Source: a virus
DNA: 63,217 nucleotides
Direction: 5' to 3' (one strand)
IMG/VR virus record: IMGVR_UViG_3300021379_000848
Span: 1 to 63,217 of that record
The translations under genes and the position numbers were made by a program. Shown one piece after another: positions 16,663-24,600 of this stretch (within the stretch, counting starts at the first letter, position 1; each line of letters begins with the position of its first letter). Under the pieces are notes generated by a model, which was not told where the DNA came from, did not search any database, and saw only the letters and a list, made by a program, of their open reading frames with translations.

Positions 16663-18369
16663 CTACCAAGGCAAACCGTTATCAATTTCGTTTGGATCTG
16701 TAGTAGGTACAAATAAACCAGACCTAGGATCCCAGGTAAAGTGAGCTTCAGCACCATTCTCACCTAGATTTTGAAACTTAACCTTAAGCACTTTTACTTT
16801 AGTGGTTTTGTTTTCATAATCTCTGTGAACTAACAAACCGTGATATGAAGCATCGTACCATTCACCTCCACCTTTAATATTGTACATAGTTGGTTCCTCA
16901 ATTTTACCATTTTTATCTTTATACATTTTAGTAGGGTGAGCTACAATAATAACTAACACATCATACTTCTTGGCAAACATTTCGATCTTCTGAAGATAAT
17001 CCATAGTATATCTATTAACATCTTCAGTTTTAGAATCTACATCTCTAACTTTGTTGAACGGGTCTAGTACTAAGCATTTAATACCTTTACGTTTCACAAG
17101 CTCCGCTCCTTTTCTAAGAACAGATTCTAAAGTGAATCTCTCCATGTCTATATGGAAGAAGTTTTTATTGTAATGAGTAGTTAATTGCTTCCACCGCTCT
17201 TGTCCAATATCTTCTTTAGATGGTAAGCCTTGCCACATTTTTCTTAGTAACTTGTGAGCATGCAGATAAGTAGGTACATTTTCAGGTGAAGCATAAGCTG
17301 TTTTCCAACCATAATTTTTATTGTAACCTACAATCATTTGATCCACAAAATCAGACTTACCTGAAGAAGGAATACCGGTTACAGTAATAAATTGACCTGT
17401 ATATGTTGAAAATATACTGTCAAAGTTTTCTAAACCAACTTGAAATCCAGGTTTAAACCCATTATGCACAAAGTCAATTACTTCTTGCTCAATATCTCTA
17501 AATGTAGTAACATTTTCTAAAGGTACAGGTTTTGCTGAAACAATACGCTCAGTTAACTTTTCTGCACCATGATCTAAAAGATATTGATTAGCATCCTTAC
17601 AATCTTCAAAATCAGCTAAATAACAAACCTCAGATCCTAACCTTCTAATAAGTTCCGTTTGTAGAGCTTGACCTGGTTCATCGTTGTCAACAGCTAAAAT
17701 TATCTTTTCCATACCTTCGAAATAATCAATACAATTATCAAGGTATTCTAAGTTGTTGTGATTTAAAGTAGCACCGTTAGGAACAGAGATAGCGTTAGTT
17801 ATACCAGCTTCGTATAAAGCAAGAACATCCATTTCACCTTCTACAATAACACAGTAGTCATATCCTACTATATTGTCTATGTTGTAAAAGATCTTTTCAG
17901 CGCCTTTGTATAACTTAAAGTTTTTAGCGCCATCTCTGTATTTAACATTAGTTAATTCTCCTCCAGCAAAGTAATTGAATTGAATAGTGTTTTCTTCTTT
18001 CCTTGTTTGAGGCATCCATTCTTTACCTTCAGATACTTTCATATCTACTAGGGTTTTTTCTGAAATACCTCTTTCTTTAAACCAATCTACTACTTTACTT
18101 GATAGATCAGATTTAACTTCGTGTGTAGGTTTTTCGTAAACAATATCCATACTCGATTTTTTTCTTTTAAATGTATGCAATTGAAATGTTGAATTGCAGT
18201 TATGGCAAGTACCTAATCCTCTACCCCAGTCATATGAAGCACATTTTTGTTTTTTATTTTTAGGCTTTCTAGTATGAGAGCATAAAGGACAAATACCTTG
18301 CTTTCTACCAACTTCTAATTTATGAACATTGAAATCCTCAATTTCGAATCCATTAATTTCTTGTTGCAT
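16663..18369 (-). CDS. Bifunctional DNA primase-helicase, T7 gp4-like
   Basis: 568 residues. An N-terminal zinc-binding primase module (CPLCSHTRKPKN...C...CHNC, residues about 23-60) recognises priming sites. The TOPRIM fold follows (CVIVEGEMDVLALYEAG and ILAVDNDEPGQ) and synthesises the primer. A RecA-type helicase ends it, with Walker A GIPSSGKS (residues 332-339) and Walker B IKCLVLDPFNK. The late ATPase motifs IIVAHPTK and GGGEWYDASYHGLLV are also visible. It would unwind and prime at the fork for a host polymerase, since no phage DNA polymerase is present. A terminator lies between it and the SSB gene, so read-through or an unseen start is needed. Confidence 0.93.
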   Translation of the reverse strand: MQQEINGFEIEDFNVHKLEVGRKQGICPLCSHTRKPKNKKQKCASYDWGRGLGTCHNCNSTFQLHTFKRKKSSMDIVYEKPTHEVKSDLSSKVVDWFKERGISEKTLVDMKVSEGKEWMPQTRKEENTIQFNYFAGGELTNVKYRDGAKNFKLYKGAEKIFYNIDNIVGYDYCVIVEGEMDVLALYEAGITNAISVPNGATLNHNNLEYLDNCIDYFEGMEKIILAVDNDEPGQALQTELIRRLGSEVCYLADFEDCKDANQYLLDHGAEKLTERIVSAKPVPLENVTTFRDIEQEVIDFVHNGFKPGFQVGLENFDSIFSTYTGQFITVTGIPSSGKSDFVDQMIVGYNKNYGWKTAYASPENVPTYLHAHKLLRKMWQGLPSKEDIGQERWKQLTTHYNKNFFHIDMERFTLESVLRKGAELVKRKGIKCLVLDPFNKVRDVDSKTEDVNRYTMDYLQKIEMFAKKYDVLVIIVAHPTKMYKDKNGKIEEPTMYNIKGGGEWYDASYHGLLVHRDYENKTTKVKVLKVKFQNLGENGAEAHFTWDPRSGLFVPTTDPNEIDNGLPW

Positions 18370-18391
18370 TTTAGTTTATTTTAAAATAAAA

Positions 18392-18417
18392 AAGCCTAAG
18401 ACAATAATCTCAGGCTT
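18392..18417 (-). terminator. Rho-independent terminator downstream of the SSB gene
   Basis: Read on the minus strand, AAGCCTGAGA pairs with TCTTAGGCTT (one mismatch) around a short loop and is followed by TTTTTTATTTT. It would trim transcripts that start at the 19.0 kb promoter and leave abundant SSB message, while lower read-through feeds the primase. Confidence 0.8.
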
Positions 18418-18454
18418 ATTAGTCTCTTAATATATAAGGTAATTTTTGTTCTTA

Positions 18455-18772
18455 CTAGAACGGTAAGTCGTCCTCAACAGGTGCTGCTTGAACTTGAGCA
18501 GGTGCAGATCCTCCATTTTGTTGATAAGGAGTTTTATCTACGTTTTGACCATCAGTCCATACAACAGTGTTGTTTCCAAGATATACTTTAGCTGCTCCGC
18601 TGTCTTTTTCTTCTTTAGACTGATCAACAGTAACAGGGCCTTGATTTCCGTAATTATCAACTTCATTGTTAATTGTAGCAACAAGAGTTACATATTTACC
18701 TTTTTTTCCGTGGTAGATTTTATCAGCTGGAATTTTTGATACATCTACTTTTAATTTAATAATACTAGCCAT
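18455..18772 (-). CDS. ssb: Single-stranded DNA-binding protein
   Basis: 105 residues. The N-terminal half is beta-rich (SIIKLKVDVSKIPADKIYHG, KGKYVTLVATINNEVDNYG) as in compact phage OB-fold SSBs. It then has a Gly/Gln/Ala-rich linker and the diagnostic acidic tip VEDDLPF, which recruits replication proteins. It sits directly behind a promoter element and ahead of a terminator. Small size compared with bacterial SSB is normal in Bacteroidetes phages. Confidence 0.85.
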   Translation of the reverse strand: MASIIKLKVDVSKIPADKIYHGKKGKYVTLVATINNEVDNYGNQGPVTVDQSKEEKDSGAAKVYLGNNTVVWTDGQNVDKTPYQQNGGSAPAQVQAAPVEDDLPF

Positions 18773-18774
18773 AA

Positions 18775-18939
18775 TTATGAGTTTTGAACTTGGTTAAACA
18801 ATTGTTTTAATTTTCTTACAGGTACACCTGTTGTTCTGCGAAAGTTATCTACTTGCTTGCAGTGAGTGTGGTTTCCATAAAAGTTGTCTACTGAGTAGAA
18901 ACGATTTGTTACGCTACATAATTTTACTTGGTTTTTCAT
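18775..18939 (-). CDS. Hypothetical 54-residue protein upstream of ssb
   Basis: The open frame extends up to 19011, but those extra codons are the promoter element and leader, so the ATG at 18939 (MKNQVKLCSVTNRFYSVDNF) is chosen. The motif C-S-V-T-x-R-F-Y-x-V-D-N-F-Y plus a later Cys/His (NHTHCKQ) could form a small zinc site. The C-terminus is helical and basic. It lies 2 bp upstream of ssb in the same transcript. Confidence 0.6.
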   Translation of the reverse strand: MKNQVKLCSVTNRFYSVDNFYGNHTHCKQVDNFRRTTGVPVRKLKQLFNQVQNS

Positions 18940-18968
18940 TTTTATAATATTTAATTTAATTAATATAC

Positions 18969-19008
18969 GTTTTATTTTATCAATCATAGTTCGTGTTCGT
19001 TTTGTAAG
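18969..19008 (-). promoter_or_regulatory. Early promoter-like element 1
   Basis: Minus-strand CTTACA, 7 nt, CACG, 10 nt, GATAAA. Ends about 30 bp before the 54-residue gene and ssb. Confidence 0.75.
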
Positions 19009-19016
19009 CATTTAAT

Positions 19017-19106
19017 TTATTTTGTGAAATATGCTATTGTTAATGAAACTATTGCTAATATGCACCACCAAAATAAAAAGGTTCCAATTCCTTTTTCTTT
19101 GCTCAT
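19017..19106 (-). CDS. 29-residue single-span membrane peptide
   Basis: The ATG overlaps the stop of the exonuclease gene (ATGA) and the frame ends just before promoter element 1. After MSKEKGIG the peptide is one hydrophobic helix (TFLFWWCILAIVSLTIAYF) ending in TK. Function unknown. The exact stop/start overlap and membrane pattern make it more than a chance frame. Confidence 0.5.
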   Translation of the reverse strand: MSKEKGIGTFLFWWCILAIVSLTIAYFTK

Positions 19107-19834
19107 AACACTTCTGTTTTAAAATATTGATTAGGATCAAATTCAGTATCTCTAACAAACATATCGTATGCGATACTAGCTTCTGAAACTTTATTCTCGC
19201 CTCTTGCATAAAAATCAGGAGAGCATTCAAATAACCTTATTTGATGTGTCTTCTTACAAATAGCAATGTATAGCATCTCATAACCGAACAAAGACGAATA
19301 TATATAAGCTTGACTATCGTAATTGTATTTTTTAGCACTATACCTGAAATTTTCAATATCAGAAGTAGTCTTCAAATCTATTACGAGCTTTTCATCGTGA
19401 TTAATTATATCAGCTTTACCTTTCCATAAATTGTTGGCTAATTCACCAATAGAAGGAACTTCATATTCTACGTTGCCATTTCTAATTAGATCATGTACTA
19501 CATTGTTCCTTAATAACTTTTCAGTTAATAAATTGGTTAGATCTACTTCTTTTTGTAATAAAGCCATTTCACCTCCAGTAGCTTCTTTGTATATCTTATT
19601 GTTCCGAGTAGGAGTATCGATAATTTTATATCTACCTAATTTTTCAGGTTCTAAAATAGCTGTATGAAAATAACCTCCTATAAGTAAGTTAGGTGTTTTT
19701 TCTGTAGGTTTACCAAAGCTAGTTGGATCAGTCAATAACTTACCGATATCTGAATTACTTAAATAATTTCTACCAAAATCGCCATAATAGTTATTATCAT
19801 CCCTTAGCTTTTCTATAATTTCTTCTCTAGTCAT
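19103..19834 (-). CDS. PD-(D/E)XK recombination exonuclease (RecE/Cas4-like)
   Basis: 243 residues. The C-terminal half carries the nuclease core: G-K-A-D (WKGKADIINHD), the D-x-K strand (LVIDLKTTSD) and the Q-x-x-x-Y helix (SQAYIYSSLFG). Earlier are SNSDIGKLL and LLIGGYFHTAILEPE, typical of phage exonucleases with an N-terminal substrate-recognition part (S-x-S-x-I...G...H). With the ERF annealase encoded 3 bp upstream it forms a classic exonuclease/annealase pair for single-strand annealing recombination. Confidence 0.85.
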   Translation of the reverse strand: MTREEIIEKLRDDNNYYGDFGRNYLSNSDIGKLLTDPTSFGKPTEKTPNLLIGGYFHTAILEPEKLGRYKIIDTPTRNNKIYKEATGGEMALLQKEVDLTNLLTEKLLRNNVVHDLIRNGNVEYEVPSIGELANNLWKGKADIINHDEKLVIDLKTTSDIENFRYSAKKYNYDSQAYIYSSLFGYEMLYIAICKKTHQIRLFECSPDFYARGENKVSEASIAYDMFVRDTEFDPNQYFKTEVL

Positions 19835-19837
19835 ATA

Positions 19838-20377
19838 TTAGAGCTTTTTTAATTCAGCTTCCAATTCTTTACTGAAGTTATATTTAGATTTAATAGCTTC
19901 TAATGTACCACCTTTCTTGATGTAATCAACAGCTTTCTTGAATTTCTCGTCGTTTTTATCTGTGATACTCGCTTTAGTTACTTGCTTACCATGTGTGTTT
20001 GTAGCGTCGCTATCGGCTGTATCGTCAATTAAAAACAAGTTACCTAAAGCATATTTTTTAGCATATGAAGATGCACTACCAAATTTTTGAGGTAAATTCA
20101 TACCTCTTTGATCCATATCAACCCCTACAACAGCATTAGCAATGATTTCATCTTCACCGTCTGTTAGTATTGCCTGAGAAGTTAATATACACATATCGTT
20201 AACAGTAGATAAACTTTCTTCAATTCTTAAAGATAAACTATGTTCTTTGAGAAAAGGTTTGGAAGCTTCTAAAATATCTTCCGCAGATCGGTAATTGTAC
20301 TTTCCAAAAGAGTTGTATCTACTCTTTTTTGCTTTTAATCCTACTTGGATTTTACTTAATTTTTCATTTAATTTCAT
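19838..20377 (-). CDS. erf: ERF-family single-strand annealing recombinase
   Basis: 179 residues with the ERF core: YNSFGKYNYRSAEDILEASK, DEIIANAVVGVDMDQRGMNL and the signature KFGSASSYAKKYALGNLFLI followed by DDTADSDA. A Lys-rich helical tail ends the chain. It anneals complementary strands during replication-coupled recombination and circularisation. It lies 3 bp upstream of its partner exonuclease gene. Confidence 0.9.
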   Translation of the reverse strand: MKLNEKLSKIQVGLKAKKSRYNSFGKYNYRSAEDILEASKPFLKEHSLSLRIEESLSTVNDMCILTSQAILTDGEDEIIANAVVGVDMDQRGMNLPQKFGSASSYAKKYALGNLFLIDDTADSDATNTHGKQVTKASITDKNDEKFKKAVDYIKKGGTLEAIKSKYNFSKELEAELKKL

Positions 20378-20417
20378 ATATATAATATTACGTGTTTACT
20401 ATTTATTTTAACTTAAC

Positions 20418-21176
20418 TTAAAGATAATCAAGCACTTGTTCCGGTGGAACGTTTTCTATTAGCTTGGTTATTGCCTCTCTTTTTATTTGAGAAACTCTGA
20501 CAAATCCACTTTCCATAGTCATACCTAATTTATTAGCGATCTCTTTAGCGGGCACTCTGTCGCAATCTAACCCATAAGACATTCTCACAATATCATACTC
20601 TTTCTTAGTTAAATACTTATTCATGATACCTAATAAATAAACGTTTAACATGTTCGTATTGTAAATTTTTCTTGTGTCTTCGATTTCAAATATTTTATCT
20701 TCACTATTTGCAGCTAGAGCATCAGTGCTTTCAAATACACTATTGAAAAACATTTCGGTTATTTTCTGATCTTGACCATTGTTTTTACGTATCTCAATTA
20801 ACTTGTGTTCTGGAATTTTTATGCTTCCTCTATTGATATCAATTGCTCTTCTGATAGCTCCCTTAATTCTTTTAGATACAAAAGACTTCATTCTATTTTC
20901 AGGATCAGGAGATTCCATGACAATATCCCAGTCTAATTTATCTACTGCAGCTACTAAACCTAAACTACCTTCTTGTATTAAGTCATTTATACTTAACACA
21001 CCTGAAGCTTGATCTGACGTAGAAAACTTTCTTGCTATAGTTTCGACGAGTGGCAAGAAGAATATTACCAGTTCATCTCTACTATATTCATCCCACATTT
21101 TGCCTTCTAAACGACCAATACTCTGCTCTTTATCTTTTTTATACCTTACGTAGTTTTGTATATTGTATTTTTTCAT
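20418..21176 (-). CDS. Phage-encoded sigma-70-type RNA polymerase sigma factor
   Basis: 252 residues. Region 2 is clear (NDLIQEGSLGLVAAVDKLDW; core-binding and -10 recognition surface, followed by FVSKRIKGAIRRAIDINRG). A region 3-like linker follows (SIKIPEHKLIEIRK). Region 4 carries LTKKEYDIVRMSYGLDC, AKEIANKLG and VSQIKREAITKL. No region 1.1 is present. It should bind host core RNA polymerase and switch it to phage promoters, most likely middle or late ones. The start overlaps the DUF5675-like gene stop (ATGA). Confidence 0.9.
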   Translation of the reverse strand: MKKYNIQNYVRYKKDKEQSIGRLEGKMWDEYSRDELVIFFLPLVETIARKFSTSDQASGVLSINDLIQEGSLGLVAAVDKLDWDIVMESPDPENRMKSFVSKRIKGAIRRAIDINRGSIKIPEHKLIEIRKNNGQDQKITEMFFNSVFESTDALAANSEDKIFEIEDTRKIYNTNMLNVYLLGIMNKYLTKKEYDIVRMSYGLDCDRVPAKEIANKLGMTMESGFVRVSQIKREAITKLIENVPPEQVLDYL

Positions 21177-21616
21177 AAAACTTCTACTATTTCTAACTCA
21201 ACAATTGCATTTTTTTCTGAAATTAAACAGTTATTAAAAGATTTAATAGCATTTTTACTGTTTTTTAAATCAAAAATTTTATCTCCATTTATATCTTGAA
21301 GTCTATCACCAAGAGAAATACAACCGTTTAACTGAGAAACAAAGTTTGCAGGGTGAAATTTACATTCAGTTCTACCTTCAACTCCGTATATTTCCCATAA
21401 GCTCTTATCGAATTTTGGAGAGTATTCATATTTACACTCGAAAATTCCAGTAGGAATACTACTGATCATTTTTTCATTGTTTAACCAACCGCGTTCTAAA
21501 CTTAAGGATGCAAATACAGGAGCATTGTTTCCGTCAAAAACGGTACATCTACCATAAGTGTAGCCCTCTGTAACTTTAAAACGTTCAATTAAAATTTTAA
21601 ATTCACTTTTTTTCAT
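21173..21616 (-). CDS. DUF5675-like protein (possible cell-wall or lysis-associated)
   Basis: 147 residues following the DUF5675 pattern: ILIERFKVTEGYTYGRCTVF, SIPTGIFECKYEYSPKFDKS, a short turn and a Gly-Cys motif (LNGCISLGDRL, compare E-G-C-I-L-x-G in the family). The family recalls L,D-transpeptidase-like barrels. No enzyme in this window is a better endolysin candidate, but its early-operon position beside the sigma gene argues against simple late lysis. Biochemical role unproven. It is preceded by a tiny membrane-peptide gene. Confidence 0.65.
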   Translation of the reverse strand: MKKSEFKILIERFKVTEGYTYGRCTVFDGNNAPVFASLSLERGWLNNEKMISSIPTGIFECKYEYSPKFDKSLWEIYGVEGRTECKFHPANFVSQLNGCISLGDRLQDINGDKIFDLKNSKNAIKSFNNCLISEKNAIVELEIVEVL

Positions 21617-21622
21617 TTTTTT

Positions 21623-21736
21623 TTACTTATACAAATAGGTTAATAATTTTGCAATACATACTACTGGTATTGCTACTATGGCACAGGCCCATAAAAATGA
21701 GACTATCCCGTCAATTACTCTGTTTCCTTTTTCCAT
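21623..21736 (-). CDS. 37-residue single-span membrane peptide
   Basis: The ATG lies 22 bp inside the 3' end of the upstream HTH gene and the stop is 7 bp before the DUF5675-like gene. The peptide begins MEKGNRVIDGIVSFLWACAI and continues VAIPVVCIAKLLTYLYK, one membrane helix with a basic C-terminus. A pinholin-like or partner role for the neighbour is possible, but nothing in the sequence proves it. Confidence 0.55.
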   Translation of the reverse strand: MEKGNRVIDGIVSFLWACAIVAIPVVCIAKLLTYLYK

Positions 21737-22362
21737 TGTTTTAGATCTTTATTTAATAATTCTTTTTCTCTTTTTAATTCCTCTGTTAAATTTCTATTTA
21801 TAGTTCTAGATGAAACATTTAAATGTGTCGCTAACTTTTTTATTGTTATCTTCTCATGCATCTCATGAATGTATAGCATTGTTTCGTAAACATCATCTGG
21901 ATCAATTGTTTTTTTTCTACCAAAAAAGCTACCTACTATTTTCAGTTTTTCTGTTATACTTAAATTACAACTATCCTTAAATATAATTTTTCTAAGTTTA
22001 TTACGAGGAGGTTCTTCTAAATCACTCATATAAACGTCATAAACCATTTTATTAAGCACATCTCCATATACATTAAAAGTTACAAATCCATACTCTTTAT
22101 TTGAAAGCATTTTAGCCAGCTCTAAGAAGCTATCAGGGTCCAGCTTAGGGTTTAAGTACCATAACACCAAAAGATGCCATTTAAGTGATTTAAACGTATT
22201 TACCTTAGCCTTACTTTTAAACAAATCGTAGTACTCGTATGTCCCTTCTTTGTAATAAGCTCCCCAATAATATACTTCATCGGGTTTATCGTTGATTGGA
22301 TCTCGTCTATATACTATCCGATGTTTAACTAAATAAGAAAAGTCACGTTCAAATTGAGGCAT
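21715..22362 (-). CDS. Helix-turn-helix protein, 215 residues
   Basis: The N-terminal 130 residues are globular with many aromatic residues (YLVKHRIVYRR, YYWGAYYKEGTYEYYDL). Residues about 165-200 form a helix-turn-helix (EKITIKKLATHLNVSSRTIN, then RNLTEELKREKELLN). This resembles replication initiators or transcription factors of Bacteroidetes phages, where a domain comparing to DNA-binding replication proteins is joined to an HTH. It heads the sigma-ERF-exonuclease gene group, translationally coupled to a 47-residue gene (TAATG). Confidence 0.65.
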   Translation of the reverse strand: MPQFERDFSYLVKHRIVYRRDPINDKPDEVYYWGAYYKEGTYEYYDLFKSKAKVNTFKSLKWHLLVLWYLNPKLDPDSFLELAKMLSNKEYGFVTFNVYGDVLNKMVYDVYMSDLEEPPRNKLRKIIFKDSCNLSITEKLKIVGSFFGRKKTIDPDDVYETMLYIHEMHEKITIKKLATHLNVSSRTINRNLTEELKREKELLNKDLKQWKKETE

Positions 22363-22505
22363 TAGTCCTTTACTTTATTTATATAACGCCCTTGTGTCGC
22401 ATAATATTCCCACTCTGAAATATCAATGTCTCTTAACATATGTTGGATCCAATCAAAATCATAATAGTCAAGATCGTTAATTAATGATTCTTTTACTTTT
22501 CCCAT
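22362..22505 (-). CDS. 47-residue acidic protein
   Basis: Starts MGKVKESLINDLDYYDFDWI and continues QHMLRDIDISEWEYYATQG. The stop shares bases with the HTH gene start. Acidic and aromatic; no family recognised. Confidence 0.55.
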   Translation of the reverse strand: MGKVKESLINDLDYYDFDWIQHMLRDIDISEWEYYATQGRYINKVKD

Positions 22506-22508
22506 TAC

Positions 22509-22733
22509 TCATAACTTTTGTATTTCTTCTTTTACTTGTCGCCAATAATTTAATTTAGCTTGTAAATCCCAACTTTCGTATTTTGGATAAAATAGTTCTA
22601 ATTGCTTTACAATCTCATCAACAGATACTAAAGCACATCGTTTGGCTTTATTTTTATTATCATTTTCATTGTAAAAAGGCAACAGTGGACTAAAAATCTC
22701 TACTAATCTCTTTGCTTCTTCTTTTGGTGTCAT
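22509..22733 (-). CDS. Hypothetical 74-residue protein
   Basis: Helical protein beginning MTPKEEAKRLVEIFSPLLPF, with CALVSVDEIVKQLEL and a Trp-rich end (YESWDLQAKLNYWRQVKEEI). This pattern is common in small Bacteroidetes phage proteins that take part in unknown early functions. The ATG overlaps the stop of the upstream RIGNYV gene. Confidence 0.65.
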   Translation of the reverse strand: MTPKEEAKRLVEIFSPLLPFYNENDNKNKAKRCALVSVDEIVKQLELFYPKYESWDLQAKLNYWRQVKEEIQKL

Positions 22734-23077
22734 TACTCTTTAAATTTTAATTCTTCACCTGTTAAAGCAAAGTACAGGTTTTGTAGTTGGTGAACGTATT
22801 TAATATGAAAATCATTGTGCTCAAAACCACTCAGATATTCGAAAATATCTACATCACTCTTTAGGTAATAAAACGAATCATCCCACGCTTTATGTTTCTT
22901 AAACCCAAACTTCAACAACCATTCTTCTGTTATTGGGATAGGATAAAGATGGTTTGTGTCTGACAAATCTTTTACCGAAACCTTTACAAAGTCCCTAAAA
23001 ATAATTTTTTCATCAACTAAATTAATGTCATCAAAAGGGTAAACATAATTCCCAATTCTTAGTTCTGTTGCTTTCAT
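22733..23077 (-). CDS. RIGNYV-family protein, copy 1
   Basis: 114 residues starting MKATELRIGNYVYPFD. PIPITEEWLLKFGFKK lies in the middle and YVHQLQNLYFALTGEEL at the C-terminus. The same three blocks occur in the next gene upstream, so the two are tandem paralogues. The family is frequent in Bacteroidetes phages and prophages with no known function. The middle part differs completely between copies. Confidence 0.8.
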   Translation of the reverse strand: MKATELRIGNYVYPFDDINLVDEKIIFRDFVKVSVKDLSDTNHLYPIPITEEWLLKFGFKKHKAWDDSFYYLKSDVDIFEYLSGFEHNDFHIKYVHQLQNLYFALTGEELKFKE

Positions 23078-23080
23078 AAT

Positions 23081-23482
23081 CTATTGTTGTATTTTTAATT
23101 CCTCACCTGTCAAAGCAAAATATAAATTTTGTAGTTGGTGAATGTATTTGATGTCTTTACAAACAACTCTTCCATTACAAGTCAATTCAATAGTTGGGTT
23201 CTTAAAATAAATATCAGACCAAAGTGATATATCTAAATTATCATCCACATAAAGAGAATATAACTTACGTTCTTCTTTCTTAAAACCAAACTTCAACAAC
23301 CATTCTTTTGTTATTGGGATAGGAGTTATTTTATTAATTTTACGTGGAAATCCAATACTATCTTCAAAGTAACCTAATTCAACATCCCAATCATTTCGTC
23401 CTTCGATAGATGTCTGCAATACAATCACTTTTTGTGAAACATAATTAACATAATTCCCAATTCTTAGTTCTTTAACCTTCAT
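23081..23482 (-). CDS. RIGNYV-family protein, copy 2
   Basis: 133 residues, paralogue of the adjacent downstream gene: MKVKELRIGNYVNYVS, PIPITKEWLLKFGFKK and YIHQLQNLYFALTGEELK are shared. The variable middle (RKLYSLYVDDNLDISLWSD) is not. Tandem duplication followed by divergence of the central segment. Confidence 0.8.
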   Translation of the reverse strand: MKVKELRIGNYVNYVSQKVIVLQTSIEGRNDWDVELGYFEDSIGFPRKINKITPIPITKEWLLKFGFKKEERKLYSLYVDDNLDISLWSDIYFKNPTIELTCNGRVVCKDIKYIHQLQNLYFALTGEELKIQQ

Positions 23483-23510
23483 CTTTTAAATATTTTAAAT
23501 TTAACATTAT

Positions 23511-23581
23511 GTAAAGTTCATTAAAACGAAACTTTACAAGGTCGTTAGAGTGCATTAAAACGGTGTTTTACGCTCACCGTT
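23511..23581. other. Two hairpins in the gap upstream of the RIGNYV pair
   Basis: GTAAAGTT pairs with AACTTTAC (23511..23537), and AACGGTG pairs with CACCGTT (23559..23581). On the minus strand the second is followed by TTTTAA and may be a weak terminator for the gene upstream. No promoter element of the repeated type is seen here. Confidence 0.55.
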
Positions 23582-23587
23582 GTGCTA

Positions 23588-23878
23588 TTAGGACAGGTGC
23601 AACGTTATTTTAAATAGATTTCTAATTTCTTTAAGATCTGTAGTTGTTCCATTTTTTTTAAGCAAATGTACAAGTTCGTGTATAATTCCTTTATCTGTTA
23701 AGCACACATAAGTCGGAGTTTCTTTTAAAAAACATATTACACAAGCTAAATGAAGTGCATCAGGCAAATTCTTTAAGAAATCAGAGTCGCTCATATCGCA
23801 AAAGTTTAAATAATGCTCACGTAGCTCTTGATATGATAAACTAAACTTTATTCCTTCTGATAAGTATTCAATTGGCAT
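23588..23878 (-). CDS. Hypothetical 96-residue protein
   Basis: The frame is open to 23935, but those codons overlap the preceding gene. MPIEYLSEGIKFSLSYQELR from 23878 is the better start. Contains CDMSDSDFLKNLPDALHLAC and TYVCLTDKGIIHELVHLL. No recognised family. Confidence 0.6.
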   Translation of the reverse strand: MPIEYLSEGIKFSLSYQELREHYLNFCDMSDSDFLKNLPDALHLACVICFLKETPTYVCLTDKGIIHELVHLLKKNGTTTDLKEIRNLFKITLHLS

Positions 23879-23888
23879 AATCAGTACT

Positions 23889-24104
23889 TTATAATAGATC
23901 AGATATAGTATATCTCGAGTACTTGATAGCTTCATATATATTACCTACTTTAGTACTTCTGTTAAAAAACACTGTTGATCTATACTTTAAAGGAACATCC
24001 GTAAATTGACATAAATATTCAGGACCAACTGAATCCTTTACGAATTCGAACTTTGTATACCGGATGTATAGCACAACCGCTCTAATTAGTTTTAATAAGA
24101 TCAT
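23889..24104 (-). CDS. Hypothetical 71-residue protein with N-terminal hydrophobic helix
   Basis: MILLKLIRAVVLYIRY could be a short membrane anchor. The rest is polar (VGPEYLCQFTDVPLKYRSTV). Start overlaps the stop of the glycosylase-like gene (ATGA). Confidence 0.55.
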   Translation of the reverse strand: MILLKLIRAVVLYIRYTKFEFVKDSVGPEYLCQFTDVPLKYRSTVFFNRSTKVGNIYEAIKYSRYTISDLL

Positions 24105-24595
24105 AGTTTTAATTTTAATATTTCTCTAGTTATAATGTTTTCATTAGCATTACGAACAGATTGTTTTTCGGTTTCGTAATAGTTCCAGTAAGCTGAAATT
24201 GTATCTCCAGGTACTTTGTACTCATCAGGCATACATTGAGGAGGTTCTGTAAACTCATCGCCTTGTATATGCGCTGGAGGAGTTGCTAAAAAATCTCTAC
24301 ATTTAGAAATAGTCAAATGTTGCTTTCCATATCTTTTAGTATATTCTTTACCTAGAGCAATCATATGCTCATACAACCACATGTAAGTAGATCTAGATTT
24401 TCTAGCCCATACCGTTGATGGATGATTTAAATGAGCTTGACGATAAGGTACGTTACTTTTTTGTTCCGCATTACCATAACAATGGTGTGCAGTACAAAGC
24501 ATTTGAGCCGATTCTAAAATCATTTTAACCTTATGCTTGTCGTAAAAACAAGCCGCTGCTTTAGCTGGATCTGAGTGTAAGTAAAATATGTTCAT
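24101..24595 (-). CDS. Pyrimidine-dimer glycosylase/endonuclease V-like protein
   Basis: 164 residues. The pattern NIFYLHSDPAKAAACFYDKH, KVKMILESAQMLCTAHH, HLNHPSTVWARKS, YMWLYEHMIALGKEYTKRYG and ending CMPDEYKVP...YWNYYETEK matches a phage family annotated as Pyr_excise-like. Members may repair UV dimers or modify DNA, but several conserved His and Cys residues rather than the T4 endonuclease V catalytic Thr are what is seen here. The name is by resemblance only. It lies 5 bp downstream of the MSYCRFENT gene. Confidence 0.6.
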   Translation of the reverse strand: MNIFYLHSDPAKAAACFYDKHKVKMILESAQMLCTAHHCYGNAEQKSNVPYRQAHLNHPSTVWARKSRSTYMWLYEHMIALGKEYTKRYGKQHLTISKCRDFLATPPAHIQGDEFTEPPQCMPDEYKVPGDTISAYWNYYETEKQSVRNANENIITREILKLKL

Positions 24596-24600
24596 CTTTT

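Noticed and set aside
19012-19230. 72-codon minus frame across the exonuclease 3' end
   Set aside because: Mostly a shadow of the exonuclease gene; the 29-residue membrane peptide in another frame fits the stop/start overlap better.
22362-22400. GCGACACAAGGGCGTTATAT resembling half of the GCGACA palindrome
   Set aside because: It lies inside a small coding gene (22362..22505), has no second arm and no ATAGTAG block.
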